Positions 1 to 12,312 of a stretch of DNA of 52,337 nucleotides are shown in pieces. The position numbers and the translations under genes are program-made. The DNA is from Nitrosopumilus sp. Nsub. Its GTDB lineage: Archaea; Thermoproteota; Nitrososphaeria; Nitrososphaerales; Nitrosopumilaceae. The DNA is taken from the NCBI RefSeq assembly GCF_001541925.1, contig NZ_LQMW01000026.1, forward strand, positions 1 to 52,337, in the 5' to 3' direction. Positions within the stretch are counted from its first letter, which is position 1; each line of letters opens with the position of its first letter. Below the pieces are notes generated by a model. The model was not told the DNA's origin, did not search any database, and saw nothing but the letters and a program-made list of their open reading frames with translations.

Positions 1-84
1 TATGCAAATCAAAATTATGTGATTTTTCAATTATGAAAATGAGTGAAAAAGTATTCAAATCATTTTTAGATAAAAAGACAGAAT

Positions 85-450
85 TTATTCATTAGATTTC
101 AATTCAATTAATTGTAAGATTTTTTTAATTATTTTATCATGTTCTGCTTCAATTTCAGTTCCCACCACGAGCAATTTATGACTATCCAACGGAAATGTAA
201 TTCTTTTAATTTTTTCATATTCAGTTAGAGAATATTTTCCAAATCCTAAGAAAGGGTACAATAATTCACGAGTGTTCCAACGTAAAATCGTGTTATGTGC
301 AGATTTTGATAATTCCTCTGAAGGTAAATAAGATTGAACACCATTCTGCATACCACCAGTTAACAAATCACCATTACTATTATAAACAAATACACCTCTA
401 ATTTGGGTTTCAATTCCCAATACTAATGAACATAATTTTGCATAATCCAT
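85..450 (-). CDS. DUF6659-like small conserved thaumarchaeal protein
   Basis: Soluble protein of 121 residues with no signal peptide or membrane segment. A short N-terminal helix (MDYAKLCSLVLGIETQI) is followed by a strand pair around FVYNSNGDLLTGG. The same layout occurs in the gene at 35177-35551 (IRFVGVIGERGELLAHT), so the two look like paralogues. The fold recalls small sensor or roadblock-like alpha/beta domains, but that is inference. I associate this type with DUF6659, a family frequent in ammonia-oxidising archaea; its role is unknown. The ATG at 450 is the only reasonable start. It is monocistronic as far as can be seen. Confidence 0.7.
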   Translation of the reverse strand: MDYAKLCSLVLGIETQIRGVFVYNSNGDLLTGGMQNGVQSYLPSEELSKSAHNTILRWNTRELLYPFLGFGKYSLTEYEKIKRITFPLDSHKLLVVGTEIEAEHDKIIKKILQLIELKSNE

Positions 451-482
451 GATTTATGAAATATTTGATTTCTGTTTCAAAG

Positions 483-650
483 TCAACGATTCTCACACCT
501 AGGACATTTCAAACTATTTGTTTTATCTCCACAATGTCTACATCTTATATGAAATTGAACATACTCATTTTTTGATGTACTAGTGAATTCCAAAATTAAT
601 ACAAAAATCAAAATTATTCCAATGACTAGTCCCACAAATAAAATTACCAT
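483..650 (-). CDS. 55-aa membrane-anchored zinc-ribbon protein
   Basis: Residues 1-22 form one hydrophobic helix (VILFVGLVIGIILIFVLIL). A short linker leads to a zinc-ribbon-like tail with Cys37/Cys40 (CRHC) and Cys49/Cys52 (CPRC). The layout suggests a protein held in the membrane with a cytoplasmic metal-binding knuckle. No function can be named. The reading frame is intact from the ATG at 650 to a TGA at 483, and the two CxxC pairs argue that it is real. Confidence 0.6.
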   Translation of the reverse strand: MVILFVGLVIGIILIFVLILEFTSTSKNEYVQFHIRCRHCGDKTNSLKCPRCENR

Positions 651-806
651 AGCAACATAAGGATATACAAAATGAAATTTAATCTTCTATGCGAATAATC
701 ATTACAAATGTAAAGAAAAATTTAAAAAATTTAAAAATTTTTAAGGGTCAAATATACACATAATTTAAGAAATGATTTTTAAAGCAGATTTCAAAATATT
801 GTTAAT

Positions 807-1119
807 TTAGTTCAAGTCGATGTATTTACCATATTCTTTGTAATGATTACGAATTGTTACTGTTGAAATTCCAGAAATGTCAGATATTTTTTTGAGATAT
901 GTTTTCAGATGTCAAAATGCTTTCCATATAGATTACTACAGATGTGACACCTTCAGGATTTTTACCAGAAACTAAATCACATTTTTTCAATCTATCAAAA
1001 ATTTTAATAGATTCTCTTTTTGTATTTTCAGATAATTCTAAATTGTTTGTAATTTTAAAAATTCTTTGAGATTCTATAAAAATAATCTTAGATAGTATGG
1101 AAACATATTGATTGTGTGA
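807..1119 (-). pseudogene. Frameshifted remnant of a TFB (TFIIB-like) C-terminal cyclin repeat
   Basis: The minus strand reads LELSENTKRESIKIFDRLKK, then GKNPEGVTSVVIYMESIL, which matches the second cyclin repeat of archaeal transcription factor B (…GKDPxGLAAAALYLACIL…). That frame meets a TGA at 880-882. The continuation ISDISGISTVTIRNHYKEYG lies in another frame and ends at a TAA at 807-809; it is the TFB recognition-helix region (TQxxIAxxxGVTEVTIRNRY). The frame break falls in a run of seven T at 887-893 (A7 on the sense strand). The zinc ribbon, B-finger and first repeat are absent, and the open frame upstream of about 1119 has no TFB similarity. I infer a decayed extra tfb copy. A sequencing error could explain the frameshift but not the missing N-terminal half. 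Confidence 0.6.
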
Positions 1120-1286
1120 GTCTATTAAAAACAACAAGATTAACACAGCAAGAAAATAAATTTGAAATAGAAATTCCACAAGAATGCATGAAAGAATTAG
1201 GATGTAAGAAAGGATACATTTTAGAAATAGATGTTAAAGACTCAAAGGCCATTATTAAAAAACGGCATGGTTTTGTTGGAAAATAG
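1116..1286 (+). CDS. AbrB/MazE-like swapped-hairpin protein, 56 aa, GTG start
   Basis: From a GTG at 1116 the frame reads to a TAG at 1284. The segment FEIEIPQECMKELGCKKG followed by YILEIDVKDSKAIIKKR has the AbrB pattern: a basic strand, IPxxxxxxLG, KKGxxLEI, and a closing strand with lysines. Such proteins are small DNA-binding dimers or antitoxins. An in-frame TAG at 1089-1091 rules out a longer start, and no ATG exists. It runs antisense across the upstream edge of the TFB remnant. No toxin partner is visible. It may itself be a remnant. Confidence 0.45.
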   Translation: MSLLKTTRLTQQENKFEIEIPQECMKELGCKKGYILEIDVKDSKAIIKKRHGFVGK

Positions 1287-1326
1287 ATATTCAATTTTAA
1301 AAAACAGTATGAGTTAAAATTAGTAC

Positions 1327-1346
1327 AATATTTTTTAAAAAATATT
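1327..1346. repeat. Perfect 20-bp AT palindrome
   Basis: AATATTTTTT followed by its exact reverse complement. It lies 40 bases after the AbrB-like stop and could form a weak stem or act as a transcription terminator. In such AT-rich DNA its function is uncertain. Confidence 0.4.
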
Positions 1347-1370
1347 TTAATACTTTACTTACGTACTTAA

Positions 1371-1451
1371 TTATAACGAGGAAATGCTATCAATTGCAGA
1401 ACAGATTGATAGAACATATTGGATTTTTATCCATTCATATCCTCGTTGTAA
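1371..1451. other. Foldable intergenic element: 12-bp closing stem with two internal hairpins
   Basis: Bases 1371-1382 pair with 1440-1451 (11 Watson-Crick pairs plus one G-U). Inside, CTATCAAT at 1387-1394 pairs perfectly with ATTGATAG at 1405-1412, and TGGAT at 1420-1424 pairs with ATCCA at 1429-1433 around a TTTT loop. This makes a three-way junction of about 80 nt. The plus strand also holds a 41-codon ORF, ATG 1384 to TAA 1509, preceded closely by GAGG, encoding a protein that starts MLSIAEQIDRTYW. RNA element and tiny gene are both possible; no promoter decides between them. Confidence 0.4.
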
Positions 1452-1556
1452 AACATTAAAAAAACATACAAAAACTTTTTGTAAATATTTTACATTACAA
1501 GTATTTTAAAAATGAAATACAGATTTAATTCAAAAAAAATAAAAATAAAAATAATC

Positions 1557-2093
1557 TCAGTCTTGTTCTGAGATAATATTTAGAGTCATGCTAGTTTTGA
1601 TGTGAGGTAGTGCTCTAATTGCTTTTGTGATTACAGTTTCCAGAGATTCATAGTCTTGTGATTCAATTTTACACAAAACATCATAGAATCCAAACACAAC
1701 GTCTGCTTCTTTTACTTCTGGAATGTGGCTGAGATTTCGCAACACCTCATATTCTTCACCTTTTTCAGCATGGATCACAACATAAGCTTGAGAAGAATTT
1801 TTTCCAAGCATTACATTGACAAGTTTATCTGCAGGTTTGAAGAGTTCTTCACATTCAGAGCGAGTAAGGGTCATCGTAGAATGTATTTCAGGCATTTTAC
1901 GAATAGTTCCAGTTACAATTCTTTGAATTCCTGCCTCATCATCATCGGATTCAACTTTTGCCAAGATGTCATAGAGTCCAAAAGTTCCATGAGATTCAGT
2001 TACTCCATCAATTGCATTTAATGCAGATATGATATTTTTTTCAGCACCCAAATCACAATTCATCAAGACGTATGCTTTTGCCAATGGTATCAC
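1557..2093 (-). CDS. Tandem RAM (Lrp/AsnC ligand-binding) domain protein without HTH
   Basis: The 178-residue protein consists of two RAM domains, about residues 6-80 and 100-178. Each opens AYV(L/V)(M/I) and carries the G(T/V)FG(L/F)YDILAKVES-type core and a closing (S/T)TMTL-like strand. RAM domains bind amino acids or other small effectors and oligomerise as in Lrp/AsnC regulators. There is no helix-turn-helix, so a stand-alone sensor or co-regulator is likely. A GTG at 2093 and a TTG at 2081 are possible starts; the TTG gives MAKAYVLMN, matching the neighbour's MATAYVLIN, so it is attractive. The gene follows its paralogue after three bases, so they are co-transcribed. Confidence 0.8.
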   Translation of the reverse strand: MIPLAKAYVLMNCDLGAEKNIISALNAIDGVTESHGTFGLYDILAKVESDDDEAGIQRIVTGTIRKMPEIHSTMTLTRSECEELFKPADKLVNVMLGKNSSQAYVVIHAEKGEEYEVLRNLSHIPEVKEADVVFGFYDVLCKIESQDYESLETVITKAIRALPHIKTSMTLNIISEQD

Positions 2094-2096
2094 CGA

Positions 2097-2336
2097 TTAT
2101 TCTTGACCCTGAATTCCCATCAGTGTCAATGTAGAGCGAATTTTTGGAATTTTTCGAATCTTCCAGGTAATGGTTTCACGTAATGCCTCTACTTGGTTGG
2201 ATTCAACTTTTGCCAAGATGTCATATGCTCCAAAGGTGCCGTGTACTTCAGTTACACCTTCAATAGATTTTAGCTCTGAGATTACTGCTTCTTCAGAACC
2301 TAGCTCACAGTTTATGAGGACATAAGCTGTTGCCAT
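2097..2336 (-). CDS. Single RAM-domain (Lrp/AsnC effector domain) protein
   Basis: One RAM domain of 79 residues: MATAYVLINCELGSEE, then GVTEVHGTFGAYDILAKVES and a C-terminal strand STLTLMG. It is closely related to the first domain of the downstream gene, which suggests a duplication that produced the tandem protein. Without an HTH it cannot bind DNA by itself in the Lrp manner. It probably works as a small-molecule-binding partner of full-length Lrp proteins encoded elsewhere, or as an independent sensor. It is first gene of a two-gene unit, with a TATA-like box 45 bases upstream. Confidence 0.8.
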   Translation of the reverse strand: MATAYVLINCELGSEEAVISELKSIEGVTEVHGTFGAYDILAKVESNQVEALRETITWKIRKIPKIRSTLTLMGIQGQE

Positions 2337-2379
2337 TATTGTGTGACTCCTATTTTCATAGATTCAATACAATGTTGAT

Positions 2380-2389
2380 ACATATAAGT
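2380..2389 (-). promoter_or_regulatory. TATA-like box of the RAM-domain operon
   Basis: The minus strand reads ACTTATATG, an archaeal TATA-like octamer, about 45 bases before the ATG at 2336. That would place transcription start about 20 bases upstream of the start codon. Identified by sequence alone. Confidence 0.4.
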
Positions 2390-2639
2390 AATAATCAAAA
2401 TTTACTGAATAATTATGATATAGAATCAATTATTTCTCAATAAATGTTTAGTAAATTCATTTATTTTTTAAAAAAAGTTATCAAATTTTTAATTAAATAA
2501 ATCAAAATTTAACTTAAAAAATTCAAGATAATTTTAGTCGTGTAATATGATGGATACCTAGTTTACACTAGGGAGTGATTAAAAATAAAATCATCGTACA
2601 AGTCGTGGATATTCCACTTAGATGATAGAAATGAATCCT

Positions 2640-2650
2640 CGCGCATAGTC
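2640..2650 (-). other. Pre-23S processing stem, 3' strand
   Basis: CGCGCATAGTC here is complementary, apart from one G-U, to GACTATGCACG at plus 5680-5690. Together they extend the 23S terminal helix past a bulged region. A further match joins 2589-2596 with 5761-5768. This is the typical place for the archaeal bulge-helix-bulge cut by the splicing endonuclease; the exact bulges were not resolved. Confidence 0.55.
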
Positions 2651-2655
2651 TCTAT

Positions 2656-5672
<3,017 letters not shown>

Positions 5673-5808
5673 ATTACACGACTATGCACGACGATCATTG
5701 CAAACCACCGGTAAATGGTCCGCTACATCCTTCATACACCACTTTCGTGATGCATTGCATCGATGATTCAATGTGAAGATTACGTACATCCGTACACTTT
5801 CCATGTCT
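5673..5808 (-). other. 16S-23S internal transcribed spacer, no tRNA
   Basis: Spacer of about 136 nt. It contains the 3' strand of the pre-16S stem (5771-5793) and the 5' strand of the pre-23S stem (5680-5698). No tRNA-Ala can be made out, unlike many Euryarchaeota. Confidence 0.8.
5771..5793 (-). other. Pre-16S processing stem, 3' strand
   Basis: These 23 bases are complementary to 7343-7365 on the other side of the 16S gene: 21 Watson-Crick and two G-U pairs in RNA, with no gap. The helix brings both 16S ends together for endonucleolytic release. Confidence 0.75.
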
Positions 5809-7281
<1,473 letters not shown>

Positions 7282-7342
7282 TGAATTTTTTTCTTTTTGG
7301 TCTTGATTATTGAAGTACATTTGTACTTGTAAATTGGAATTG

Positions 7343-7365
7343 ACGGATGCACATAATCTTCACAT
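7343..7365 (-). other. Pre-16S processing stem, 5' strand
   Basis: Partner of 5771-5793, lying about 60-80 nt upstream of the mature 16S 5' end. The pairing is continuous over 23 positions with two G-U wobbles. Confidence 0.75.
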
Positions 7366-7505
7366 CTCAGAAATGATCTTTCAATCAAATCCTCATTTTT
7401 GTATGCGTAAATGGAGGCCCATGAATCACAAAATGGCATATTGCCATACTTCAACACGAGCGCCGCCTATTGCTTTACGTATGCAGAATCCGAAGAAGAC
7501 AGAAT

Positions 7506-7514
7506 CCATATAAA
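7506..7514 (-). promoter_or_regulatory. rRNA operon promoter (TATA box)
   Basis: Minus strand TTTATATGG preceded by GCATGG, a strong archaeal TATA/BRE candidate. Transcription would start near 7482, giving a leader of about 200 nt that carries the 5' strand of the 16S processing stem. The interval 7282-7650 holds this leader and promoter and the upstream region of the divergent aminotransferase gene; no other gene is seen there. Confidence 0.6.
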
Positions 7515-7650
7515 CCATGCGTGAAATTATACCAGATCGCTTCAAAAATGATAAAATTTTCAACAAAAATTAGCCAAAACTAGGCTCAAAAAAAATAGTA
7601 ACGATACAATTAGTCAGAATCTGGATGTTGATTAAAATGATAGAAGGAAT

Positions 7651-8955
7651 TTGAATAGTTTGCTTTTGGATCAGATAAAAAATTACAAAAAGAAAACACC
7701 AACTTCTGCAAAAATTTTTGCAAAATCATCAAAACTTCACATTAATGGAGTTTCACATAATATTCGATATTTCGAACCACACCCATTTGTTGTAAAATCA
7801 TCGTTAGGAAAAAATTTAGTTGATGTCGACAATAACAAGTACACAGATTATTGGATGGGGCATTGGTCTTTAATTCTAGGACATGGACAAAAAAATGTTA
7901 AAGAGTCAATCAAAAAACAAATTGAAAAAAGTTGGATGTATGGAACAGTTAACGAACAGACAATAAAATTATCAGAATTAATTTCAAAAGCAGTTCCAGT
8001 TGCAGAAAAAATTCGTTATGTAACATCAGGAACAGAAGCTACAATGTATGCTGTTAGATTAGCACGTTCAGTAACTGGGAAAAAAATTATCGCAAAAATA
8101 GATGGAGGATGGCATGGATATACATCAGATTTACTAAAAAGTGTTAACTGGCCATTTAAAGAATCAGAAAGTAGTGGAATTGTTAATGACGAAAAAATTA
8201 TTTCCATTCCTTACAACGATTTGGAAAACTCTTTAAAAATATTAAAAAAATATTCTAAAAATCTTGCAGGTGTAATTATAGAACCAGTTTTAGGGGGAGG
8301 GGGCTGTATTCCAGCAACAAAAGAATATCTAAAAGGAATTCAAGAATTTGTTCATAAAAATAAATCATTATTTATTTTAGATGAAATTGTTACAGGATTC
8401 AGATTTAGATATGGTTGTTTGTATCCTACAATGAAATTAGATCCAGACATTGTTACATTAGGAAAAATTACTGGAGGAGGAATGGCAATAGGAATTATTT
8501 GCGGTAAAAAAGAAATAATGAATTATGCAGATACAACAGAAAAGAAAAAATCAGAGCGCTCATACATTGGAGGAGGCACATTTTCGGCCAATCCAGTATC
8601 AATGACATCAGGATATACCACATTAAATTATTTGAAAATAAGAAAAACAGTATACGATAAAATTAATTCATTAGGAGATTATGCTAGAAAAGAATTAGAA
8701 AAAGTATTTGATGGAAAAGTTGCAGTTTCAGGTAAAGGATCTTTATTCATGACTCATTTTCTTGAGGAGGGAGTTACAGAGATTCAAAATTCAGCAGATG
8801 TAGCAAAATGTAATTCAGAGAAATTACAAAAATATCATTTTAAAATGATTTCTGAAGATGGAATATTTTTCTTACCAGGCAAATTAGGTGCAATATCAAA
8901 TAGTCATTCAAAAGAAGATATTAAAAAAATTATCAAAGCGTCAGAAAATTTCTAA
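7651..8955 (+). CDS. Glutamate-1-semialdehyde aminotransferase-like class-III PLP enzyme
   Basis: A 434-residue class-III aminotransferase. Visible features are the cofactor phosphate loop SGTEAT (126-131), GGWHGYT (152-158), the pyridine-nitrogen aspartate in [10 protein letters not shown] (D244) and the Schiff-base lysine in TLGKITGGG (K272). These agree with glutamate-1-semialdehyde 2,1-aminomutase, which makes 5-aminolevulinate for tetrapyrroles. The protein may be a paralogue acting on another substrate, since family members are hard to separate. The start is TTG at 7651. Linkage of a GSAT-type gene with the 16S-23S operon is a long-known feature of marine group I archaea. Transcribed divergently from the rRNA operon. 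Confidence 0.85.
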   Translation: MNSLLLDQIKNYKKKTPTSAKIFAKSSKLHINGVSHNIRYFEPHPFVVKSSLGKNLVDVDNNKYTDYWMGHWSLILGHGQKNVKESIKKQIEKSWMYGTVNEQTIKLSELISKAVPVAEKIRYVTSGTEATMYAVRLARSVTGKKIIAKIDGGWHGYTSDLLKSVNWPFKESESSGIVNDEKIISIPYNDLENSLKILKKYSKNLAGVIIEPVLGGGGCIPATKEYLKGIQEFVHKNKSLFILDEIVTGFRFRYGCLYPTMKLDPDIVTLGKITGGGMAIGIICGKKEIMNYADTTEKKKSERSYIGGGTFSANPVSMTSGYTTLNYLKIRKTVYDKINSLGDYARKELEKVFDGKVAVSGKGSLFMTHFLEEGVTEIQNSADVAKCNSEKLQKYHFKMISEDGIFFLPGKLGAISNSHSKEDIKKIIKASENF

Positions 8956-8964
8956 AATTCAAAA

Positions 8965-9318
8965 TCAATTTGAAAAATTATTTTTCCAAGACATTAATTG
9001 ATTAAAAATATTCAAAAAATCATCAGATTTTGTAGTAATATGAATATGAGCAAAAATATTTTCAAATTGACCTTCAAAAATCATCCTACATTCATTTTTA
9101 AAAAAAGGGACAGAAACTCCAATTTTTTTTAGATTTGTTATTAGAAAATTTTCAATCAAAACAGTTTCAGAATCAACAATTATTTTTTTTAAATTTGAAT
9201 TTTTATTGATAGAGACATCTAATTTTTTCTGTAAGGATTCATCCCATGCAGGAGAATCTTTAGGCCAGTGATGGACAAACACTTTTTCAGCAAAATATGA
9301 AATTTGTGATTCAGACAT
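8965..9318 (-). CDS. Hypothetical protein, 117 aa
   Basis: Soluble mixed alpha/beta protein not recognised. The N-terminal half has WPKDSPAWDESLQKKL; the C-terminal half has FEGQFENIFAHIHITTKS, which looks like strands of a small alpha/beta domain. It ends ten bases from the aminotransferase stop and is convergent with it. Codon use matches the neighbours. Confidence 0.6.
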   Translation of the reverse strand: MSESQISYFAEKVFVHHWPKDSPAWDESLQKKLDVSINKNSNLKKIIVDSETVLIENFLITNLKKIGVSVPFFKNECRMIFEGQFENIFAHIHITTKSDDFLNIFNQLMSWKNNFSN

Positions 9319-9433
9319 AATTAAAATAATTTTTAAATCAAATTAAGAGTTTGTCATCAAAATTGTCAACCTATTTTACAGCAATTCATGTTTTAACAAT
9401 TAATAACAGAATATCACAAAACATTTCCAATTT

Positions 9434-9532
9434 TTAAAATAAGCATAATTTTGCCCATGTGAATTCAAACATTTCTGCATCATCACTTTTTTGCTGAAGT
9501 TCTTCTTTACGATTTTCTTTGTTTTTATTCAT
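9434..9532 (-). CDS. Possible 32-aa peptide
   Basis: ATG at 9532 to TAA at 9434, very charged start (MNKNKENRKEELQQKSDDAE) and aromatic end (FEFTWAKLCLF). Its lysine/glutamate-rich composition is like that of other tiny proteins here, but length alone gives weak support. Confidence 0.3.
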   Translation of the reverse strand: MNKNKENRKEELQQKSDDAEMFEFTWAKLCLF

Positions 9533-9653
9533 ACATAATCTTAGGCAATTGTTTCTTTTATTATTGCTAAAAAAAATATTAAAAAATTAGTCAAAAATCA
9601 AACATTTTTTCAAAGTTATTCAGATTTTTATAAAATGACAATTTGTATTGGGT

Positions 9654-9773
9654 ATGGATAAGAAAAAAGAAGAAAAAGAGGCATATGCAACAGATGATCC
9701 TACAGATACATCTGCAGAAAAACAAGAAGAGATGGCTAAAGAAGCAATTAAAAAATTCAAATCATTGAATTAA
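9654..9773 (+). CDS. Small highly charged protein, 39 aa
   Basis: ATG at 9654 to TAA at 9771. MDKKKEEKEAYATDDPTD is followed by a predicted helix EKQEEMAKEAIKKFKSLN. There are no cysteines and no membrane segment. It lies 37 bases before the TPR gene on the same strand and could share its transcript. Function unknown. Confidence 0.5.
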   Translation: MDKKKEEKEAYATDDPTDTSAEKQEEMAKEAIKKFKSLN

Positions 9774-9810
9774 AGTAAACTTTCATTAGCAATTAAAATC
9801 TGATAAAATT

Positions 9811-10632
9811 ATGGGATTATTTGGATCAAAAAAGAATCCAGAGGACTTGAGATATGACGCCATGTCAATGATGGAAAAAAACCAACCAAAAGCAGCAATT
9901 TCATTATTTAATAAAATTCTAAAAGAGAATGATTCAGATAGTGACGCATTACTAAACAAGGGTTTAGCACTAAATCAAATAAGAAAATACAGTGATGCAG
10001 TTACCTGTTTTGACAAATTATTAGAAATTGATCCAAAAAATGCACAAGCACTAAACAACAGAGGAATTTCAATGGCAGAGAATGGAAATATACAAGAGGC
10101 AGCAGAATGTTACGATAAAGCAATCGAAGTTGATCCAAAATATGCAGCATCTTATTTTAACAAAGGAGTTCTCTTAGACAAACTTCAGGAGCATGAGGAA
10201 GCACTAACTGCATTAGAAAAAGCAATTTCAGTAGATTCAAGAAAACCAAATGCAATGATATACAAAGGAATTGTTTTAGGAAAAATGAAAAGACATGAGG
10301 AAGCACTAAATTGTTTTCAAAATATTTGTAAAAAATATCCTAACAATCAAGATGCATTTTTTCAGAAGGGAGTACAGTTTGCAGAATTAGGAAAACATGA
10401 AAAAGCAATCGATGTATTTAATGAAATTCTAAAAAAATACAAAGATAATGTAAATGTAATTTACGCAAAATCTAGAAGTTGTGCAGCAATTGACAAAATT
10501 CCAGAATCAATGGAATTATTAAAACAAGCAATTGCAAGAAATCCAAAAATCATAAGAAACTGGGCAAAGGAAGAACCGGTTTTTACAAAATTACACAACA
10601 ATGATAAGTTTAGAGCATTAGTGAAATTATAG
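9811..10632 (+). CDS. TPR-repeat protein
   Basis: A 273-residue protein built almost entirely of tetratricopeptide repeats, about seven units from residue 14 to 250. Examples of the consensus are ALLNKGLALNQIRKYSDAV, ALNNRGISMAENGNIQEAA and SYFNKGVLLDKLQEHEEAL. Such arrays bind partner proteins. There is no signal peptide, so it is cytoplasmic or membrane-peripheral. The N-terminus MGLFGSKKNP resembles the MGLFxKK start of several small zinc proteins in this window. The C-terminus (KLHNNDKFRALVKL) lies outside the repeats. The partner is unknown. Confidence 0.85.
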   Translation: MGLFGSKKNPEDLRYDAMSMMEKNQPKAAISLFNKILKENDSDSDALLNKGLALNQIRKYSDAVTCFDKLLEIDPKNAQALNNRGISMAENGNIQEAAECYDKAIEVDPKYAASYFNKGVLLDKLQEHEEALTALEKAISVDSRKPNAMIYKGIVLGKMKRHEEALNCFQNICKKYPNNQDAFFQKGVQFAELGKHEKAIDVFNEILKKYKDNVNVIYAKSRSCAAIDKIPESMELLKQAIARNPKIIRNWAKEEPVFTKLHNNDKFRALVKL

Positions 10633-11358
10633 GATTTTTTTTCTTACAGAATCGATTCGGATTATTCCAACTTTCTTTTTTGGTCCTATTAAACGAGCTT
10701 CATAAATTGGGACATATACTTCACTAATTTCTCTTAATACAAATTCTTCTTCAAGTTTACGAACTTCATCAACTAAAGGTTTTTTTAAAAACGATTGTAA
10801 TTTTTTAATTGCATCATCATGAGTTAATTCAGAATTTTTCACATTGGAAGAATTTTGTTCTAATAAACGATTAGGATAATTTTCTGTGGTTTTAGAATTT
10901 AATTTAAATGGAAATTTGATTTCTCGACCATGATGATCAAAAGTTATTTCATCTTCATTTTCAACAAAAACGTGTTCCTCTAATTTTAAATCAACTTTAT
11001 TTTTACCACGTTTTCCAACAATTGCTTTTTTGAAATTGGATTTTGTTCTAACTGGAAAAACACCATCACCTAAAAGAACTTCAGATACATTGGAAGAAAC
11101 AGAAATAGAGTGAGTTGTTTTTCGAAAATAATTTGCCATATATTTCCCAGAAACAATTAGGATGCATTCATAGTATAATTTCACAGAATGAATGTGAATA
11201 TCACTTTTTTTTGGGTGTGAAAATAAGGATTTGAATACACTAGTTTTTTTATCATCGATAATTTCTAAAGCTTCAGATTCCTCAAGTTTTTTCCGTAAAA
11301 CGACTGTTTTGTGTTCGTGTGTTTTTTTCAAAACTATTAAAAATATGAAATTCATCAT
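10627..11358 (-). CDS. Conserved hypothetical protein, about 240 aa
   Basis: The open frame continues upstream to 11466, but that part is hydrophobic, AT-rich and overlaps the divergent cupin gene. Likely starts are an ATG at 11358 or 11355, or a TTG at 11331. The body is soluble: a basic segment with VFPVRTKSNFKKAIVGKRGK, an acidic stretch EEHVFVENEDEITFDHHG and a C-terminal domain with EVYVPIYEARLIGPKKKVGI that looks like strands. I do not recognise the family. It overlaps the TPR gene end by six bases, convergently. Confidence 0.6.
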   Translation of the reverse strand: MMNFIFLIVLKKTHEHKTVVLRKKLEESEALEIIDDKKTSVFKSLFSHPKKSDIHIHSVKLYYECILIVSGKYMANYFRKTTHSISVSSNVSEVLLGDGVFPVRTKSNFKKAIVGKRGKNKVDLKLEEHVFVENEDEITFDHHGREIKFPFKLNSKTTENYPNRLLEQNSSNVKNSELTHDDAIKKLQSFLKKPLVDEVRKLEEEFVLREISEVYVPIYEARLIGPKKKVGIIRIDSVRKKIL

Positions 11359-11423
11359 ATTAAACCAATTCTGATTTAGATAAGCAGTCAGACAAAAATT
11401 CCAAACAAAGAAAAAGAAGTATT

Positions 11424-11894
11424 TTGATGAAAAATATGATGAATAAATCAAACATAAAAGGTTCAAATGATAAAAGAGACGTAAATTCCGAATGGTTTAC
11501 TGGAAAAACATGGATGAAAGTACTTTCAGAAAAAATAAAATCAAAAGATCAAGATATCTATCATGTTCATTTTGAAAAAGGTTCAAGAACCAAACTACAC
11601 TATCATGATGGAAATCAAGTGTTAATTGCAGTAAAAGGCAAAGGCAGTTTAGAAATTTTTAGGAAGTATGGAACAAAAAAATCGGATTTTAAAATTAAAA
11701 AGACGGAAAGGATTAGTTTGAATGAAGGAGATATTGTTCACATACCAGCTAAAACCCTCCATACACATGGTTCAATTAATAAAAACAAAGAATTTTCACA
11801 CATAGCAATCAACATTTTACCAAAAAAGAACTCAATTTACAAAACAGTTTGGTATGAATCAGATTTTAAAAATAATGTAACAAATATCATTTAA
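11424..11894 (+). CDS. Cupin-domain protein
   Basis: 156 residues. The first cupin motif is seen in GSRTKLHYHDGNQVLIAVKG (G-x5-HxH-x3-4-E/Q-x6-G), the second in GDIVHIPAKTLHTHGS. The histidines could bind a divalent metal. Cupins include dioxygenases, isomerases and small-ligand sensors, so substrate cannot be assigned. Starts TTG 11424 or ATG 11427 are equivalent. A second cupin gene begins five bases after the stop, so the two form an operon and may pair. Confidence 0.8.
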   Translation: MMKNMMNKSNIKGSNDKRDVNSEWFTGKTWMKVLSEKIKSKDQDIYHVHFEKGSRTKLHYHDGNQVLIAVKGKGSLEIFRKYGTKKSDFKIKKTERISLNEGDIVHIPAKTLHTHGSINKNKEFSHIAINILPKKNSIYKTVWYESDFKNNVTNII

Positions 11895-11899
11895 AGATA

Positions 11900-12262
11900 A
11901 TGTCCATCAAAGAGGATTCAAAAATCAGTTTTATTGAAGGTAATGAAAATGTGAAAATTAAACAATACTTCGATCCTAAAAATACATCAAACGGAATTAA
12001 TTTTAGTCTTGCACAATTCTCATTGGGAATAGGAGAAAAAACTAAACTTCATAAAATCAAATCATCAGAAATATACTATATTTTAGAAGGCAATGGAAGA
12101 TTGAGAATTAATAATAAAGAATATCAATTAAAAAAGAATGATTCAGCATACGTTCCCCCAAATTCAGAACAATTTTTTGAAAATATTGGAACTGAAGAAT
12201 TAAGTTTTTTATGTATCGTGGAACCAGCATGGAAACCAGAAGATGATAAAATTTTAGAATGA
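11900..12262 (+). CDS. Cupin-domain protein (second of pair)
   Basis: A 120-residue small beta-barrel protein. The first motif is GEKTKLHKIKSSEIYYILEG; the usual second histidine of HxH is lysine here. The second motif is KNDSAYVPPNSEQFFENIG, without the usual histidine. Metal binding is therefore doubtful, and it may be a non-catalytic ligand-binding or regulatory partner of the upstream cupin, from which it is separated by five bases. Confidence 0.8.
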   Translation: MSIKEDSKISFIEGNENVKIKQYFDPKNTSNGINFSLAQFSLGIGEKTKLHKIKSSEIYYILEGNGRLRINNKEYQLKKNDSAYVPPNSEQFFENIGTEELSFLCIVEPAWKPEDDKILE

Positions 12263-12312
12263 TTTGTCAAAATATGACAATGATTTTTAAAATATAAGGT
12301 ATTAAAGATAAT

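Noticed and set aside
1088-1294. Minus-strand open frame of 68 codons
   Set aside because: Antisense shadow of the AbrB-like frame and TFB remnant.
9371-9400. AATTCATG word shared with E1 and E2 in the 9319-9433 gap
   Set aside because: No accompanying stem or other shared words; AT-rich background explains it.
10627-11466. Extending the hypothetical protein to the upstream start at 11466
   Set aside because: The extra 36 residues are hydrophobic, overlap the divergent cupin gene and have no support.
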